In this document: positions 54,287 through 63,817 of the stretch, in pieces | How positions within the stretch are numbered: the first letter of the stretch is position 1 | Layout of the letters: each line of letters begins with the position of its first letter | Source: Halomonas sp. A40-4 | GTDB taxonomy: Bacteria; Pseudomonadota; Gammaproteobacteria; Pseudomonadales; Halomonadaceae | Direction: 5' to 3' | Length of the DNA: 64,000 nt | Assembly (NCBI RefSeq): GCF_015767635.1 | Contig: NZ_CP065230.1 | Location: forward strand, 3,038,001-3,102,000 | Notes under the pieces: generated by a model | Seen by the model: the letters and a program-made list of their open reading frames with translations, nothing else | Databases searched by the model: none | Told to the model about the DNA's origin: nothing | Position numbers and translations under genes: made by a program

Positions 54287-55107
54287 CGCGGCGAGCCCTG
54301 TAATTTATGGCTTGGCACACTGGTACGCGCGCCGGTCTCCAGGTCAAGAGCGGTCAGCTTCCCGCCCCAGGCGCAGCCGGTATCCAGGGCGTCAACTCGC
54401 ACACGGGCACCAGGCGTTTCTCCACCGAGTGCCGCCCAGTGACCAAACAGCAATTGAGGATCGTCGTCGCGGGGGAATTGGAACCACGGCGCAAACCCTG
54501 CGGGTGCCGTTTCAAGCCCCTGGTTGGCTTCGAAATCCAGGCATCCCTCTGCATTGATAAAGCGCATGCGGGTGAGCACATTGACAATGCAACGCAGACG
54601 ATTCATGCCGTCAAGCGCGTTGTCCCAACGAGCCGGGTGGTTACCGTAGAGCTGGTTTAAAAAGCGCCCTGAGGTCTCGCTGACTAATGCCGCCTGCACC
54701 TCATCAGAAAGTGATGTCACCTGAGCAAGGTCCCATTGGGGCAACAGACCTGCATGGGTCATCAGCCGGCTCCCTTCACTCACCGCCAATGGCTGACCCT
54801 GAAGCCAATCGAGCAAACGCTCGCGGTCAGGCGCATTCAACACGGCCTCCAGACTGGCATTCTTCTTGACCTTGCCGCCGCCGCGCGCGGCTACCAGCAG
54901 GTGAAAGTCATGATTACCCAGTACACAGCGAACGCGACTGCCCAATCTTTCAGCTTCGCGCAGGCAGGCCAGAGAGTCAGGCCCCCGGTTGACCAGGTCG
55001 CCGACCAGCCAAAGGGTATCCTGCTCCGGGTTGAAACCGAGCGTGTCTAGCAAGGCCATCCATTCGCCATAACAGCCGTGCAGATCGCCAATCGCATAGG
55101 TGCTCAT
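54283..55107 (-). CDS. apaH: Symmetrical bis(5'-nucleosyl)-tetraphosphatase
   Basis: ApaH splits Ap4A into two ADP and removes Np4 caps from RNA. The 274 residues have the calcineurin-type metal motifs in order: GDLHGC at 7-12, [18 protein letters not shown], and the later [11 protein letters not shown]. Length equals the E. coli enzyme to within a few residues. It follows apaG after 28 bases, the standard rsmA-apaG-apaH order. Confidence 0.96.
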   Translation of the reverse strand: MSTYAIGDLHGCYGEWMALLDTLGFNPEQDTLWLVGDLVNRGPDSLACLREAERLGSRVRCVLGNHDFHLLVAARGGGKVKKNASLEAVLNAPDRERLLDWLQGQPLAVSEGSRLMTHAGLLPQWDLAQVTSLSDEVQAALVSETSGRFLNQLYGNHPARWDNALDGMNRLRCIVNVLTRMRFINAEGCLDFEANQGLETAPAGFAPWFQFPRDDDPQLLFGHWAALGGETPGARVRVDALDTGCAWGGKLTALDLETGARTSVPSHKLQGSPR

Positions 55108-55135
55108 TGTTGAAGGCCTTTCAGGTCATGAGTCA

Positions 55136-55513
55136 TTAGTGCAGTTGATAAGGTACCGCAAGTCGAAAGGTAGGAATCGACACTTCAAAGACCCGCTGGG
55201 TTGAGGTATCCAGCAAGGTGTAGACGCCTTCCATGACCCCTACGGGCGTCTGCAACATGGCACGGCTTGTATAACGAAACTGCTGGCCCGGGCCGATCAG
55301 CGGTTGCTGCCCCACCACGCCCTTGCCGCGCACTTCCTGGTGTTCGCCACTGCCATGCGTGATTTTCCAGTAGCGTGCCATCAGTTGAACACTGTGTGGA
55401 CTGCCGTTGTGCACGCTGACGGTATAACTGAATACGAAGCGTGATTCTGCCTGGCTCGACTCTTCAGCGCGGTATTCGGGGGTCACCGTGACATCGATCG
55501 CCAAGCCGCTCAT
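55136..55513 (-). CDS. apaG: ApaG domain protein
   Basis: The 125-residue protein is a single fibronectin-III-like ApaG domain (RFVFSYTVSVHNGSPHSVQLMARYWKITH ... VGQQPLIGPGQQFRYTSRAMLQTPVGVMEG). It has been linked to Ap4A and magnesium or cobalt physiology, but its biochemical role is not settled. The start overlaps the rsmA stop by four bases. Confidence 0.95.
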   Translation of the reverse strand: MSGLAIDVTVTPEYRAEESSQAESRFVFSYTVSVHNGSPHSVQLMARYWKITHGSGEHQEVRGKGVVGQQPLIGPGQQFRYTSRAMLQTPVGVMEGVYTLLDTSTQRVFEVSIPTFRLAVPYQLH

Positions 55514-56325
55514 TGCGTGACACCCCCTTCATTCGATGCCACACGGTTGGCAATCGTCACGAATTCAGCCACCGTCAGCGTTTGCGGGCGGCGCACCGGG
55601 TCGATGCCAAGCGATTCCAATAAATCGGCACCCACCCTTCCTTTCAGGTTATTGCGCAGGGTTTTGCGCCGCTGGCCGAAGGCAAGCTTGACCAGCTCAA
55701 ACAGCAACTCGGGGTCATCAGCCGTATGGGGCAGCGTCGCGTGGGGGGTGAGGCGGACTATAGCTGAGTCGACACTTGGACGTGGCACAAAGGCCTCAGG
55801 CGGGACAATAAAAAGCTGCTCGACCTGACAGTAATACTGAGCCATGACCGATAAGCGCCCCCAGTCAGGGCCGCCAGGCTCAGCCGCCAGCCGCTCCACC
55901 ACCTCTTTTTGCAGCATGAAATGCATATCGGCAATGGCACTGCCCATGGTCAGCAAATGCACAATCAACGGCGTCGAGATGTTGTAGGGCAGGTTGCCCA
56001 CCACACGTAGCCCGGGGCCATCGCCTTTGAGGGCGGCAAAATCGAATTTCAGCGCGTCGCCTTCATGGATGACAAAATCTGGATAGTTGAAAAACTGTAC
56101 GCGCAGGCCTGGAATCAGGTCACGGTCGAGCTCGATAACCTCCAGCGCACCGGCGGCCTCTATCAGCGGCTCGGTGAGCGCGCCCTGACCCGGGCCAATT
56201 TCAATCAGTCGATCACCTTCGCGCGGGCCAATGGCACGCACGATGCGCGAAATGATCCCCAGGTCACGGAGAAAGTTCTGACCAAAACGTTTGCGGGCGC
56301 GGTGCTGCTGGGGCGCGTGAGACAT
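55510..56325 (-). CDS. rsmA: 16S rRNA (adenine1518-N6/adenine1519-N6)-dimethyltransferase
   Basis: RsmA (KsgA) dimethylates A1518 and A1519 in helix 45 of 16S rRNA late in small-subunit assembly. The 271 residues have RKRFGQNFLRD at the start, the SAM loop EIGPGQGALT, the catalytic NLPYNIS, and PPEAFVPRPSVDSAIVRL. It follows pdxA by 71 bases and is coupled to apaG. Confidence 0.97.
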   Translation of the reverse strand: MSHAPQQHRARKRFGQNFLRDLGIISRIVRAIGPREGDRLIEIGPGQGALTEPLIEAAGALEVIELDRDLIPGLRVQFFNYPDFVIHEGDALKFDFAALKGDGPGLRVVGNLPYNISTPLIVHLLTMGSAIADMHFMLQKEVVERLAAEPGGPDWGRLSVMAQYYCQVEQLFIVPPEAFVPRPSVDSAIVRLTPHATLPHTADDPELLFELVKLAFGQRRKTLRNNLKGRVGADLLESLGIDPVRRPQTLTVAEFVTIANRVASNEGGVTQ

Positions 56326-56396
56326 CTAACACGATTCCTTGGGGGTCGGTCGTTAGCCAAAAAGCCTGGATAACTAGATTGTTGCGTCGCGCGGTA

Positions 56397-57452
56397 CTAG
56401 CCCGACGAGACGGCGCGCTGGTCGGCGAGGCGGCGCGCCAACGATAGCGCCACTTGCAGGCTACCGGGATCGGCAATGCCCTTGCCTGCCAGCGTTAACG
56501 CCGTGCCATGATCAACAGAGGTACGCACCAGGGGCAAGCCCAGTGTGATATTGGCGGCCTGCCCAAAGCCTGCATATTTAAGCACCGCCAACCCCTGATC
56601 ATGATACATGGCCAGGACAGCATCGACACCAGCCAGATGGCGCGGCGTAAACAGCGTATCGGCGGGGAAAGGGCCGGTAATCGCCATGCCTTCCTGACAC
56701 AGCGCATCAAGGGCCGGAATGATAATATCCAATTCCTCGCGCCCCAGGTGACCACCTTCACCGGCATGGGGATTCAAGCCACATACCGCTATTCGCGGCG
56801 CGGCCAAGCCAAACTGCTGGCGCAGATCGGCTTCCAGCAAACGACTGATACGCACAATACGCTCAAAGGTAATGGCATCCGCCACCTCACGCAGCGGTAA
56901 GTGCGTGGTAGCGAGCGCCACGCGCATGTCACCGCTGCCCTGCCAACCAGGCGCTTGAGCGTGCAGGGCTCGATCGGTGGCTAACATCATGACCACCTCG
57001 TCAACGCCGCAGGCGTCGCGTAGCCACTCGGTGTGTCCGGTAAACCCCGAGAAACCTGCATCGATAATCACGCCTTTATGCAACGGCGCGGTGACCATCG
57101 CCGCCGCTTGCCCAGCCTGACAAGCCGTCACGGCAAGCGCCAATGTCTCAAGCACGTAGCGACTATTCGCGGTGTTGAGCTCGCCGGGCACCGCAGATTC
57201 GGCAAGTTCAACCGGCCAGACCGGCAGCGTTGTCGACCGCTGCGCTGGCAGCGTTTGCGACGGCGACACCTCAAAGATATCGACCTCAAGCGACAAGGCC
57301 GAGGCGCGTTGCCGTAGCATCTGCGGGTCACCTATCGCGACACTACCGGCGGGCAAGGCCCCCTGGGCTGCCAACATCAGCGTCAGTTCAGGCCCGATAC
57401 CGGCAGGTTCACCGGTGGTGATCGCCAATGGCGCTGGGCAACGAGCTTTCAT
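56397..57452 (-). CDS. pdxA: 4-hydroxythreonine-4-phosphate dehydrogenase
   Basis: PdxA oxidises 4-phosphohydroxy-L-threonine in pyridoxal phosphate synthesis. The 351 residues contain PLAITTGEPAGIGPEL, TAPLHKGVI, GFTGHTEWLRD with a metal-binding histidine, LNPHAGEGGHLG and AMYHDQGLAVLKYAGFGQAANITLGLP, all typical. ATG at 57452 shares one base with the surA stop (TGATG), implying coupled translation; a TTG one codon earlier is possible. Confidence 0.96.
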   Translation of the reverse strand: MKARCPAPLAITTGEPAGIGPELTLMLAAQGALPAGSVAIGDPQMLRQRASALSLEVDIFEVSPSQTLPAQRSTTLPVWPVELAESAVPGELNTANSRYVLETLALAVTACQAGQAAAMVTAPLHKGVIIDAGFSGFTGHTEWLRDACGVDEVVMMLATDRALHAQAPGWQGSGDMRVALATTHLPLREVADAITFERIVRISRLLEADLRQQFGLAAPRIAVCGLNPHAGEGGHLGREELDIIIPALDALCQEGMAITGPFPADTLFTPRHLAGVDAVLAMYHDQGLAVLKYAGFGQAANITLGLPLVRTSVDHGTALTLAGKGIADPGSLQVALSLARRLADQRAVSSG

Positions 57453-58468
57453 CAAAGACGAATATCAACGAAGGCTTGCGAACGGATTTGCTGCTGCCAG
57501 GTTTCCAACTCCTGATTGGCGCGGCGCTGGAAGATGGCTTGGCGGACTTCTTCACGCTGGGCTTCCTGGGTCACATCTTGCTGGCGGCGATCCAGCACCT
57601 CAATAACGTGATAGCCGAACTGCGAGCGGACAGGCTCAGAGATCTGGTTAATCGACAGCCCGCTCATGGCTTCTTCAAACGCGGGTACTGTCTGCCCAGG
57701 GCGCAACCAGCCAAGGTTACCCCCATTAAGCGCACTGCCATCGTCATCGCTCATTTCACGGGCCACCGTGGCGAAATCTTCGCCCTGCGCAAGCCGCTCG
57801 CGCACTTCCTCGGCTTGTGCCCGCGCCTGATTCTCACCGCGGGTGGGGGTTAGCTCGATGAGCACATGACGAGCCCGGGTCTCCTGAATAACGGCTTCTT
57901 CGCCTACCTGTCCCATCTGCTGGCTCAAATAGCGGTCAACCTCGCTGTCGCTGACATTGACCCGGCTACCGACTTGCCTCTGCTGAACTCGACGTATCAA
58001 CATCTCTCTACGCACGTCCTCACGGACACTGGCCAGCGTCATGCCATCGGCTTCCACCGCATCGGCAAACTCGTCAAGGCTCATGTTGTTGGATTCGGCG
58101 ATGGCGCGAACTTGCCGGTTCAGCTCGGTATCATCGATGGTGATGTTGGCATCGCGGGCCATCTGCAACTGAATTTCCTCAACCACCATGCGTTCAAGCA
58201 CCTGTGATTCCAGCTGTTGGCGAGAGGGAAGTGATTCCCCCCGGGACTGCGCCTGCCTCTCGACCTGCGCCAGTCGGTTATCCAGTTCGCTGCGCATGAT
58301 AACGCCGTCGTTGACCACAGCGACCACGCTGTCCAACGGTTGACGCTCAGTGGGTGCCGACGTCTGGGCCTGAGCACTCAGTGAAACAGCGGCCGCCATG
58401 CAAAGAGCCAGCGCACCTCCCAGCGAAAGCAGGGTGGCGCGGGCGAATAAGGTCTTTCTCAATTTCAT
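57452..58468 (-). CDS. surA: Periplasmic chaperone/peptidyl-prolyl isomerase SurA, single-parvulin form
   Basis: SurA escorts outer-membrane proteins to the BAM complex. The signal peptide ends LSAQAQT, followed by the SurA N-terminal domain (LDSVVAVVNDGVIMRSELDNRLAQVE) and one parvulin domain (about 180-285; ARHVLIEL, NGGNLGWLRPGQTVPAFEEAM, SQFGYHVIEVLDRR), then a short C-terminal helix. At 338 residues it is about 90 shorter than E. coli SurA, which has two parvulin domains. Both ends of the core chaperone are present, so this looks like a natural variant rather than a broken gene. It lies 38 bases after lptD. Confidence 0.94.
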   Translation of the reverse strand: MKLRKTLFARATLLSLGGALALCMAAAVSLSAQAQTSAPTERQPLDSVVAVVNDGVIMRSELDNRLAQVERQAQSRGESLPSRQQLESQVLERMVVEEIQLQMARDANITIDDTELNRQVRAIAESNNMSLDEFADAVEADGMTLASVREDVRREMLIRRVQQRQVGSRVNVSDSEVDRYLSQQMGQVGEEAVIQETRARHVLIELTPTRGENQARAQAEEVRERLAQGEDFATVAREMSDDDGSALNGGNLGWLRPGQTVPAFEEAMSGLSINQISEPVRSQFGYHVIEVLDRRQQDVTQEAQREEVRQAIFQRRANQELETWQQQIRSQAFVDIRL

Positions 58469-58506
58469 AACGTCAGTCTCTATCAGTCGCCATTTTGAAG
58501 GCTAAT

Positions 58507-60936
58507 TTATAAAGGCGTCGGGCGATACCCCGGAATGGTTTGTTCAAAGAACCCATCGGCATTCTGGCCCACGCCGCCTAAGCCGCGGAACACGAAACGA
58601 AGGAAAATACCACGATCGTTAAAGTCATCATCGATACGCGCAGTATCGCTATCATCGACCCATTCACGCCACACCAGCTGCAGGCCATAGCAACAGTCGT
58701 TCCACTGAACGCCCGCCAGTTGCTCGAGCACACGATCATTGGTTTGATCGTGAAGGTAACGGCCGATCAGATCGATCTGTGGACTGGCCTTCCAGGCAAA
58801 GGACAGGTTCCATTCTTCGCGATCATAGTTGCGGAAGTTATCGTCGCTGGGTTCCACGCCCGGGTTAAAATCTTCGATTTCCCAGCGGTAGCCGAGGTTC
58901 ACTACGTGGCCCTGAGGATGACGATAGCGTACATCGACGGTAGAGCTTTCTGTACGCTCACGCTTGTCGTCATAGAGCCACTCGTAGCCGGTGCTCCAGC
59001 GGTCGTTAATCTGCCAGTCAACCTGCGTCACCAGCGGCGAGCGATCACGGGTGGCTTTATAGCGGCTTTCCGTACCTATGGGCGGTAGCTCATCGGCGTC
59101 TCCCTCGATATCTATTCTTCGCTCATCGAAGTAAACACTTTGCCCCACACCAACGGATAGCTGTTCGCGGCCGGTTTCGTCTTCAAGCAGCCGTGATTCA
59201 ACACCCAACGACAGCCTGTTCAGATCTCCCACCCGGTCGGCTCCCGAAAACCGCTGGGCCGACCATAGCTGATTCCAGGAAAAGGGCCGCTCGCGACTGT
59301 CAAAACTAGGTAGCTCGCTCTGGTCGGTACGCGGCACAAAGGCGTAGTTTAAACGGGGCTCCAGGGTTTGCCGGTAGTCGCGCCCCCCCAGTGCCAGTTC
59401 TCGCTCAAACACCAGGCCGCTGTCCACGGATGTCACCGCAATGCTACGGCTCGGCGATTCGCTGTTTTCGGTCACACGGTCACCATAGTCCAACTGATAA
59501 TCGGTATGCCAAAGCTCTGTGCGGGGTTCGATATACCCCCACGGGCGCTCGAACCGCCAACCCACGGCGGGGGTTAGATGCAAGCGGCTACCCGTTGCCG
59601 CTTCGCGTTCAATGACGCGCTGTTCGTTCACATCACGCCAGAAATAGGTCGCATTGGAGCGCCACTGGCTATAAAAGCCGTTACCCAGTTGCCAACGGGC
59701 GTTGGCGGTTAAACTTGGCAGGCGATAAAAAGGCTTGTTGCGTTCGTTAAGCGGGTCATCCAGGCGCTGGAAGCCCTGCGCCCGAGCATCCAGCTGCCAG
59801 CGATCGCCTCGGTAATCGACCTGCGCCAAGCGCTCCATGCTGATGCGGTCACTACTGCCAAATTCGCCACCAAAATCATCGAAGTAACGCCCGTCGCTGG
59901 CAGCGCCATAATTTAAACGGTAGCGGCTACGCGGGTTGATACGCCCAGCATTTTGCGTCTCGAAGTACCAGCGATCCTCGCCCGCAAAGCGGTTTTCGGC
60001 ACCGCCCGAACCACCGTTATCGCTGTTCAAGTAACCCGCTTCCACCGTTCCCCGAACATCGTCAAGCAAGTAGCGAAACTCACCGTTCAGCAGCAGGCCA
60101 TGATCACTCATCCAGCGTGGCGTGATCGTCGCATCACGGTTGGGCGCGATGTTCCAGTAAAACGGCTGGGTATAGTCGATACCGTCGCCAGATACGCTAA
60201 TCGCCGGGGTCAGCAGTCCGGTATGGCGACGGTCGTCGATCGGAAAGCGCACCCATGGAACGTACATAACAGGCACGTCCTTGATTTCCAGACGTGCATT
60301 ACGCGCGGTACCAAACCCTTTGGCTTGGTCCAGACGGATATCACTGCTGACGAGGTGCCAGGTATTTTCACCGGGATCGCATGTCGTAAAGCGGGCATCC
60401 ACCAGGCGGTACTGGTCTTCCTCCAGCTGTTCCAACTGAACGGCCTGACCGCGCAAGTGCTGGTCGTACAGCACGAACTGGCTATCGTCCAACTGAGTGC
60501 GATCTTCGTTAAGCATTATCTCAGCGGTATTGCCACGCACCAGGGAGGTGCCATCTCGCAGCGCAATATTGCCCTCGGCGTTCACCCGTTCACGGTCAGC
60601 GGGCATGCTGACACGCTCCGCTTCCACCTCCTGGTCGGCACGCCGCAATACCACGTCACCACGCAGAATTGTCTGACCGTCGATGTCGTAATCCGCTTCG
60701 GTGGCTTCGGCCGCCAGGGTTTCGGGGTTGTCCTGTTCCGCCAGGCGGTAGCCGGGCATCACGTAACGCCCACGGCATAGTTGGGTTGCGGCTTCTTCTC
60801 GTCCCCATGGCTGCCAGTCCAGCGCCTCCGCCGAGAGCGGCTCGCTCTGCGCGACAACGGAAAAAGAGGCGCTTGCCAACAAACTGCCCATCAATGTTTG
60901 CGCCACTGGCACCGCGCGCGAAAATCGCTTGCCCAT
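58507..60936 (-). CDS. lptD: LPS-assembly outer-membrane protein LptD
   Basis: LptD, with LptE, inserts lipopolysaccharide into the outer leaflet. The start at 60936 has AAGGA eight bases before it and gives 809 residues with a signal peptide ending VVAQS; ATG at 60954 is an alternative. The N-terminal OstA jellyroll (about 60-200) precedes a 26-strand barrel. Four cysteines match the positions of the E. coli disulfide pairs: LCRGRY, TTCDPG and the adjacent pair in DCCYG. It heads the lptD-surA-pdxA-rsmA-apaG-apaH-cca series. Confidence 0.96.
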   Translation of the reverse strand: MGKRFSRAVPVAQTLMGSLLASASFSVVAQSEPLSAEALDWQPWGREEAATQLCRGRYVMPGYRLAEQDNPETLAAEATEADYDIDGQTILRGDVVLRRADQEVEAERVSMPADRERVNAEGNIALRDGTSLVRGNTAEIMLNEDRTQLDDSQFVLYDQHLRGQAVQLEQLEEDQYRLVDARFTTCDPGENTWHLVSSDIRLDQAKGFGTARNARLEIKDVPVMYVPWVRFPIDDRRHTGLLTPAISVSGDGIDYTQPFYWNIAPNRDATITPRWMSDHGLLLNGEFRYLLDDVRGTVEAGYLNSDNGGSGGAENRFAGEDRWYFETQNAGRINPRSRYRLNYGAASDGRYFDDFGGEFGSSDRISMERLAQVDYRGDRWQLDARAQGFQRLDDPLNERNKPFYRLPSLTANARWQLGNGFYSQWRSNATYFWRDVNEQRVIEREAATGSRLHLTPAVGWRFERPWGYIEPRTELWHTDYQLDYGDRVTENSESPSRSIAVTSVDSGLVFERELALGGRDYRQTLEPRLNYAFVPRTDQSELPSFDSRERPFSWNQLWSAQRFSGADRVGDLNRLSLGVESRLLEDETGREQLSVGVGQSVYFDERRIDIEGDADELPPIGTESRYKATRDRSPLVTQVDWQINDRWSTGYEWLYDDKRERTESSTVDVRYRHPQGHVVNLGYRWEIEDFNPGVEPSDDNFRNYDREEWNLSFAWKASPQIDLIGRYLHDQTNDRVLEQLAGVQWNDCCYGLQLVWREWVDDSDTARIDDDFNDRGIFLRFVFRGLGGVGQNADGFFEQTIPGYRPTPL

Positions 60937-60965
60937 GTTCGTTATCCTTGGCATCGAGAATCGGT

Positions 60966-60971
60966 ATTATA
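60966..60971 (-). promoter_or_regulatory. -10 box of the lptD promoter
   Basis: A perfect TATAAT on the minus strand 30 bases before the lptD start, within the 70-base region shared with amgK. No strong -35 box is visible, so it may need an activator or another sigma factor. Confidence 0.35.
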
Positions 60972-61006
60972 CAGTCCGCATCATGCCCGACCAGCCAGGA
61001 GCTTGC

Positions 61007-62017
61007 ATGTCTTCATCGCGGATTAACGCCCTTATTTCATGGGCCGCGCAACAACACGGTCTTTCCATAGACACTATTTCCCTTGCCCCGGCCGGGGGTG
61101 ACGCCAGTTTTCGGCGCTATTTCCGGCTCATGCTACCCGACGGTACGACCCGGGTGGTCATGGATGCCCCGCCCCGGCAGGAAGATAGTCAACCATTCGT
61201 GACCATCGCCCGACGCTGGCGCAGCGCAGGATTACCTGTCCCTCGGATACACGCGGCCGACCTGGAGCAGGGTTTCTTACTGCTAGACGATCTGGGTAGC
61301 ACACCCTTACAAGAGCTGTTTACTGATGATGCGCGTATTAGAGGCTATCATAATCAGGCCCTATCGCTGATTGCCGATTTGCAAAATCGTGTTTCCCCCG
61401 AGGCGTTGCCCGTTTATGACGCCGCGCTATTGGGCCGGGAACTCGACCTGTTTCCCGAGTGGTGTCTCAATGCATGGCTGGGCATCCCGACGCCCGAGAA
61501 CTGGACGGCGTTGCGGGCCGATCTAATTGAACAGTCCCTGGCCCAGCCCGTGGTCTGCGTGCACCGCGACTTCGACGCCATGAATTTGATGGTGTTGGAT
61601 CAACGCCTCTACATGATCGACTTCCAGGACGCCGTCGCCGGTCCGATCAGCTACGATGCCATCTCGCTGCTGCGGGGACGCTACCAGCGTTTCAGCAAAC
61701 AGCAATTTACGACGTTCATTCGCAACTTTCACTCACAGGCTCAACAGGATGGTCGCCTGTCGCAGCATCTTGATGCTGACACTTTTCTCGCCCAGAGCCA
61801 GGCAATGGCCGCCCAGCGCACCCTTAAAGTGCTTGGCATTTTCTGCCGTCTTACCCTGCGCGACCAAAAAGCAGGTTATCTAGCGCGCCTGCCACACTTC
61901 CTGGACCACCTGGACGACAGCCTGGCCGGGCTGCCTGCCCATGCCGAGTTCGCCCAATGGGCGTCCAACACCTTACGCCCCGCCATCACTGCACGTTTAA
62001 GCGAGGTAGGCCAATGA
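61007..62017 (+). CDS. amgK: N-acetylmuramate/N-acetylglucosamine anomeric kinase
   Basis: AmgK phosphorylates recycled MurNAc at the anomeric position, feeding a shortcut to UDP-MurNAc that bypasses the fosfomycin target MurA. The start ATG at 61007 has AGGAG five bases upstream; 336 residues result. The aminoglycoside-phosphotransferase fold is shown by APAGGDASFRRYFRL, the catalytic HRDFDAMNLMV and MIDFQDAVAGP. The next gene, overlapping by four bases, encodes the partner MurU. The pair, divergent from lptD, matches the Pseudomonas arrangement. Confidence 0.92.
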   Translation: MSSSRINALISWAAQQHGLSIDTISLAPAGGDASFRRYFRLMLPDGTTRVVMDAPPRQEDSQPFVTIARRWRSAGLPVPRIHAADLEQGFLLLDDLGSTPLQELFTDDARIRGYHNQALSLIADLQNRVSPEALPVYDAALLGRELDLFPEWCLNAWLGIPTPENWTALRADLIEQSLAQPVVCVHRDFDAMNLMVLDQRLYMIDFQDAVAGPISYDAISLLRGRYQRFSKQQFTTFIRNFHSQAQQDGRLSQHLDADTFLAQSQAMAAQRTLKVLGIFCRLTLRDQKAGYLARLPHFLDHLDDSLAGLPAHAEFAQWASNTLRPAITARLSEVGQ

Positions 62018-62688
62018 AGGCAATGATTCTGGCCGCCGGTCTCGGCAAGCGCATGCGTCCACTCACCGACCACTGCCCCAAACCCTTGCTGACCGTCGCC
62101 GGTAAGCCGCTCATTGTGCACCACCTTGAACGGCTCAAACGCGTCGGCATTGACCAGGTGGTGATCAACGTCAGCTACCGCGGGGAGCAGATTATCGAGG
62201 CGTTGGGCGACGGCCACGCCCATGGGGTCCAGATTCAGTGGAGCCGAGAAGCCACGCCGCTTGAGACCGGCGGCGGTATTCGTCAGGCATTGCCTCTACT
62301 CGGCGAGAACCCGTTTTTACTCATCAATGGCGATGTCTGGTGCGATCACCTGCCCGATGCGAAGGCGCTAGCCAAGGAGGACCTGGCGCACCTGGTGCTG
62401 GTGGATAACCCCGGGCATCACCCCGACGGGGATTTTGCCTTGCGTGACGGTCGGGTGCATGAAGGCCCTCCCCCGTTCCTCACCTTCGCGGGTATCAGCC
62501 TGATCCGCCCGGCGCTGGTGGCGAATCACCCGGCAGGCGCCTTTGCTCTGGCGCCGCTGCTGAAAAACGCCATCGACAGCCAGCGCGTCAGCGGTGAACA
62601 CACCTCTCAGCATTGGGTGGATGTGGGGACTCCCGAGCGATTAACCGCACTGGACACTCATCTGCAAGACCGACGAGGTGCGCAATGA
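62014..62688 (+). CDS. murU: N-acetylmuramate alpha-1-phosphate uridylyltransferase
   Basis: MurU makes UDP-MurNAc from MurNAc-1-phosphate and UTP in cell-wall recycling. From ATG 62014 it is 224 residues with the nucleotidyltransferase loop MILAAGLGKRMRPLTDHCPKP, the catalytic LLINGDVWCDH, and WVDVGTPERLTAL near the end. Coupling to amgK by a four-base overlap fixes the start and the pathway. Confidence 0.93.
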   Translation: MKAMILAAGLGKRMRPLTDHCPKPLLTVAGKPLIVHHLERLKRVGIDQVVINVSYRGEQIIEALGDGHAHGVQIQWSREATPLETGGGIRQALPLLGENPFLLINGDVWCDHLPDAKALAKEDLAHLVLVDNPGHHPDGDFALRDGRVHEGPPPFLTFAGISLIRPALVANHPAGAFALAPLLKNAIDSQRVSGEHTSQHWVDVGTPERLTALDTHLQDRRGAQ

Positions 62689-63080
62689 CCGCCAGATACC
62701 TGGAAGCCGCAGTGACCACTACATCCCTGGTAGCGGTATACGGTACGCTTAAGAAAGGCTTGAATAACGCTCACTGGCTGTCGACAGCGACTCGGCTGGG
62801 TGGCGATACCTGCACGGCGCTGACCCTCTACGATATAGGACCCTACCCCGGCGCAAAATGGCAGACATCGCGCGGCATTAGCCTTGAGATTTATCGCGTA
62901 ACGGCCAGCCAGCTCGCCCGGCTCGACGAGCTGGAAGATCACCGCCACGGGGCGCCTGAACAGGGCGAGTATCAGCGCCAGCTGCTCACGACCCGTTTCG
63001 GCAAGGCCTGGGTATATATTTATAACCCTAGCGTGGATGGTTGCATAATGATTGCCGAAGGTGGCTGGCCGTCACAATGA
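62685..63080 (+). CDS. Gamma-glutamylcyclotransferase-family (AIG2-like) protein
   Basis: The start ATG at 62685 overlaps the murU stop, giving 131 residues. VAVYGTLKKGLNNAHWL supplies the substrate-binding YGTLxxG loop, and the LDELEDHR region holds an acidic residue in the place of the family's catalytic glutamate. Related enzymes release pyroglutamate from gamma-glutamyl amines or peptides. Its coupling to wall-recycling genes could suggest action on peptide fragments, but that is speculation. Confidence 0.82.
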   Translation: MTARYLEAAVTTTSLVAVYGTLKKGLNNAHWLSTATRLGGDTCTALTLYDIGPYPGAKWQTSRGISLEIYRVTASQLARLDELEDHRHGAPEQGEYQRQLLTTRFGKAWVYIYNPSVDGCIMIAEGGWPSQ

Positions 63081-63175
63081 GGCCTCAATAAGACAGTGCA
63101 GTGCGAACCAGGTAAGAGATGTTATGCTGCGCGACTTACTTTTTGTCAGCCAGCCGCCTGAATAAGGAGAGCAAC

Positions 63176-63595
63176 GTGAAAGCACGCGTAAAATGGACAG
63201 ATGGCCGCCAGTTCGTCGCTGAATCGGGCAGCGGCCACAGCGTGGTGATTGACGGCCCGCCCGACCATGGCGGCCGCAATACCGGCCCGAGGCCCATGGA
63301 AATGCTGCTAATGGGCATGGGCAGTTGCACGGCGTTTGATATTCTGAATATTCTCGACAAGGCCCGCGCCGACGTCACCGACTGCGTGGCGGAGCTTGAC
63401 GCTGAGCGGGCCGATAGCGTGCCTTCGGTGTTCACGCGCATTCATGTGCACTTCGTGGTCACCGGCCGCGCGCTGAAAGAAAAACAGGTCCAGCGTGCCG
63501 TCGAGCTGTCTGCAGAGAAATACTGCAGTGCATCGATCATGCTGACCAACGGCGGCGTCGAGATCACCCATTCCTACGAGATCGTCGACGCCTGA
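63176..63595 (+). CDS. OsmC-family peroxiredoxin-like protein
   Basis: The start is GTG at 63176 after AAGGAGAGCAAC, giving 139 residues. The two active-site cysteines of the OsmC/Ohr fold are C51 in MGSCTAFDILNIL and C117 in EKYCSASIML. The sequence is closer to the YhfA-like group than to Ohr proper. It would reduce organic or fatty-acid hydroperoxides in the cytosol. It lies 95 bases after the cyclotransferase-like gene. Confidence 0.9.
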   Translation: MKARVKWTDGRQFVAESGSGHSVVIDGPPDHGGRNTGPRPMEMLLMGMGSCTAFDILNILDKARADVTDCVAELDAERADSVPSVFTRIHVHFVVTGRALKEKQVQRAVELSAEKYCSASIMLTNGGVEITHSYEIVDA

Positions 63596-63675
63596 GCGCC
63601 TTTGCATTGAAAAGCGTTCAAGCTTCGGTAAGCAGGCCAAAAAACTTGCCCTGCTGGATGCATCCCGCGCCTGGG

Positions 63676-63694
63676 GCGGGCATAATACGCCCGC
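63676..63694 (+). terminator. Short hairpin after the OsmC gene
   Basis: GCGGGC (63676-63681) pairs with GCCCGC (63689-63694) over a seven-base loop and is followed by TTGTTG. It could end the OsmC transcript weakly or belong to the speD leader. Confidence 0.4.
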
Positions 63695-63740
63695 TTGTTG
63701 AGCGCCTGGGATTATCAGGTGTTGAATTGAGTGCTCATCA

Positions 63741-63761
63741 TCATGCGTCGCTAACGCATGA
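63741..63761 (+). promoter_or_regulatory. Perfect 8-bp hairpin in the speD leader
   Basis: TCATGCGT (63741-63748) pairs with ACGCATGA (63754-63761) around CGCTA. It ends 56 bases before the speD start. No T-run follows, so it may shape translation or mRNA stability of speD. Confidence 0.4.
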
Positions 63762-63817
63762 CCGGTTCCGGCGTTGGCTCGTCGGGGTGTTTTCATCTGC
63801 CAAAGGGAGGCTCGGAC

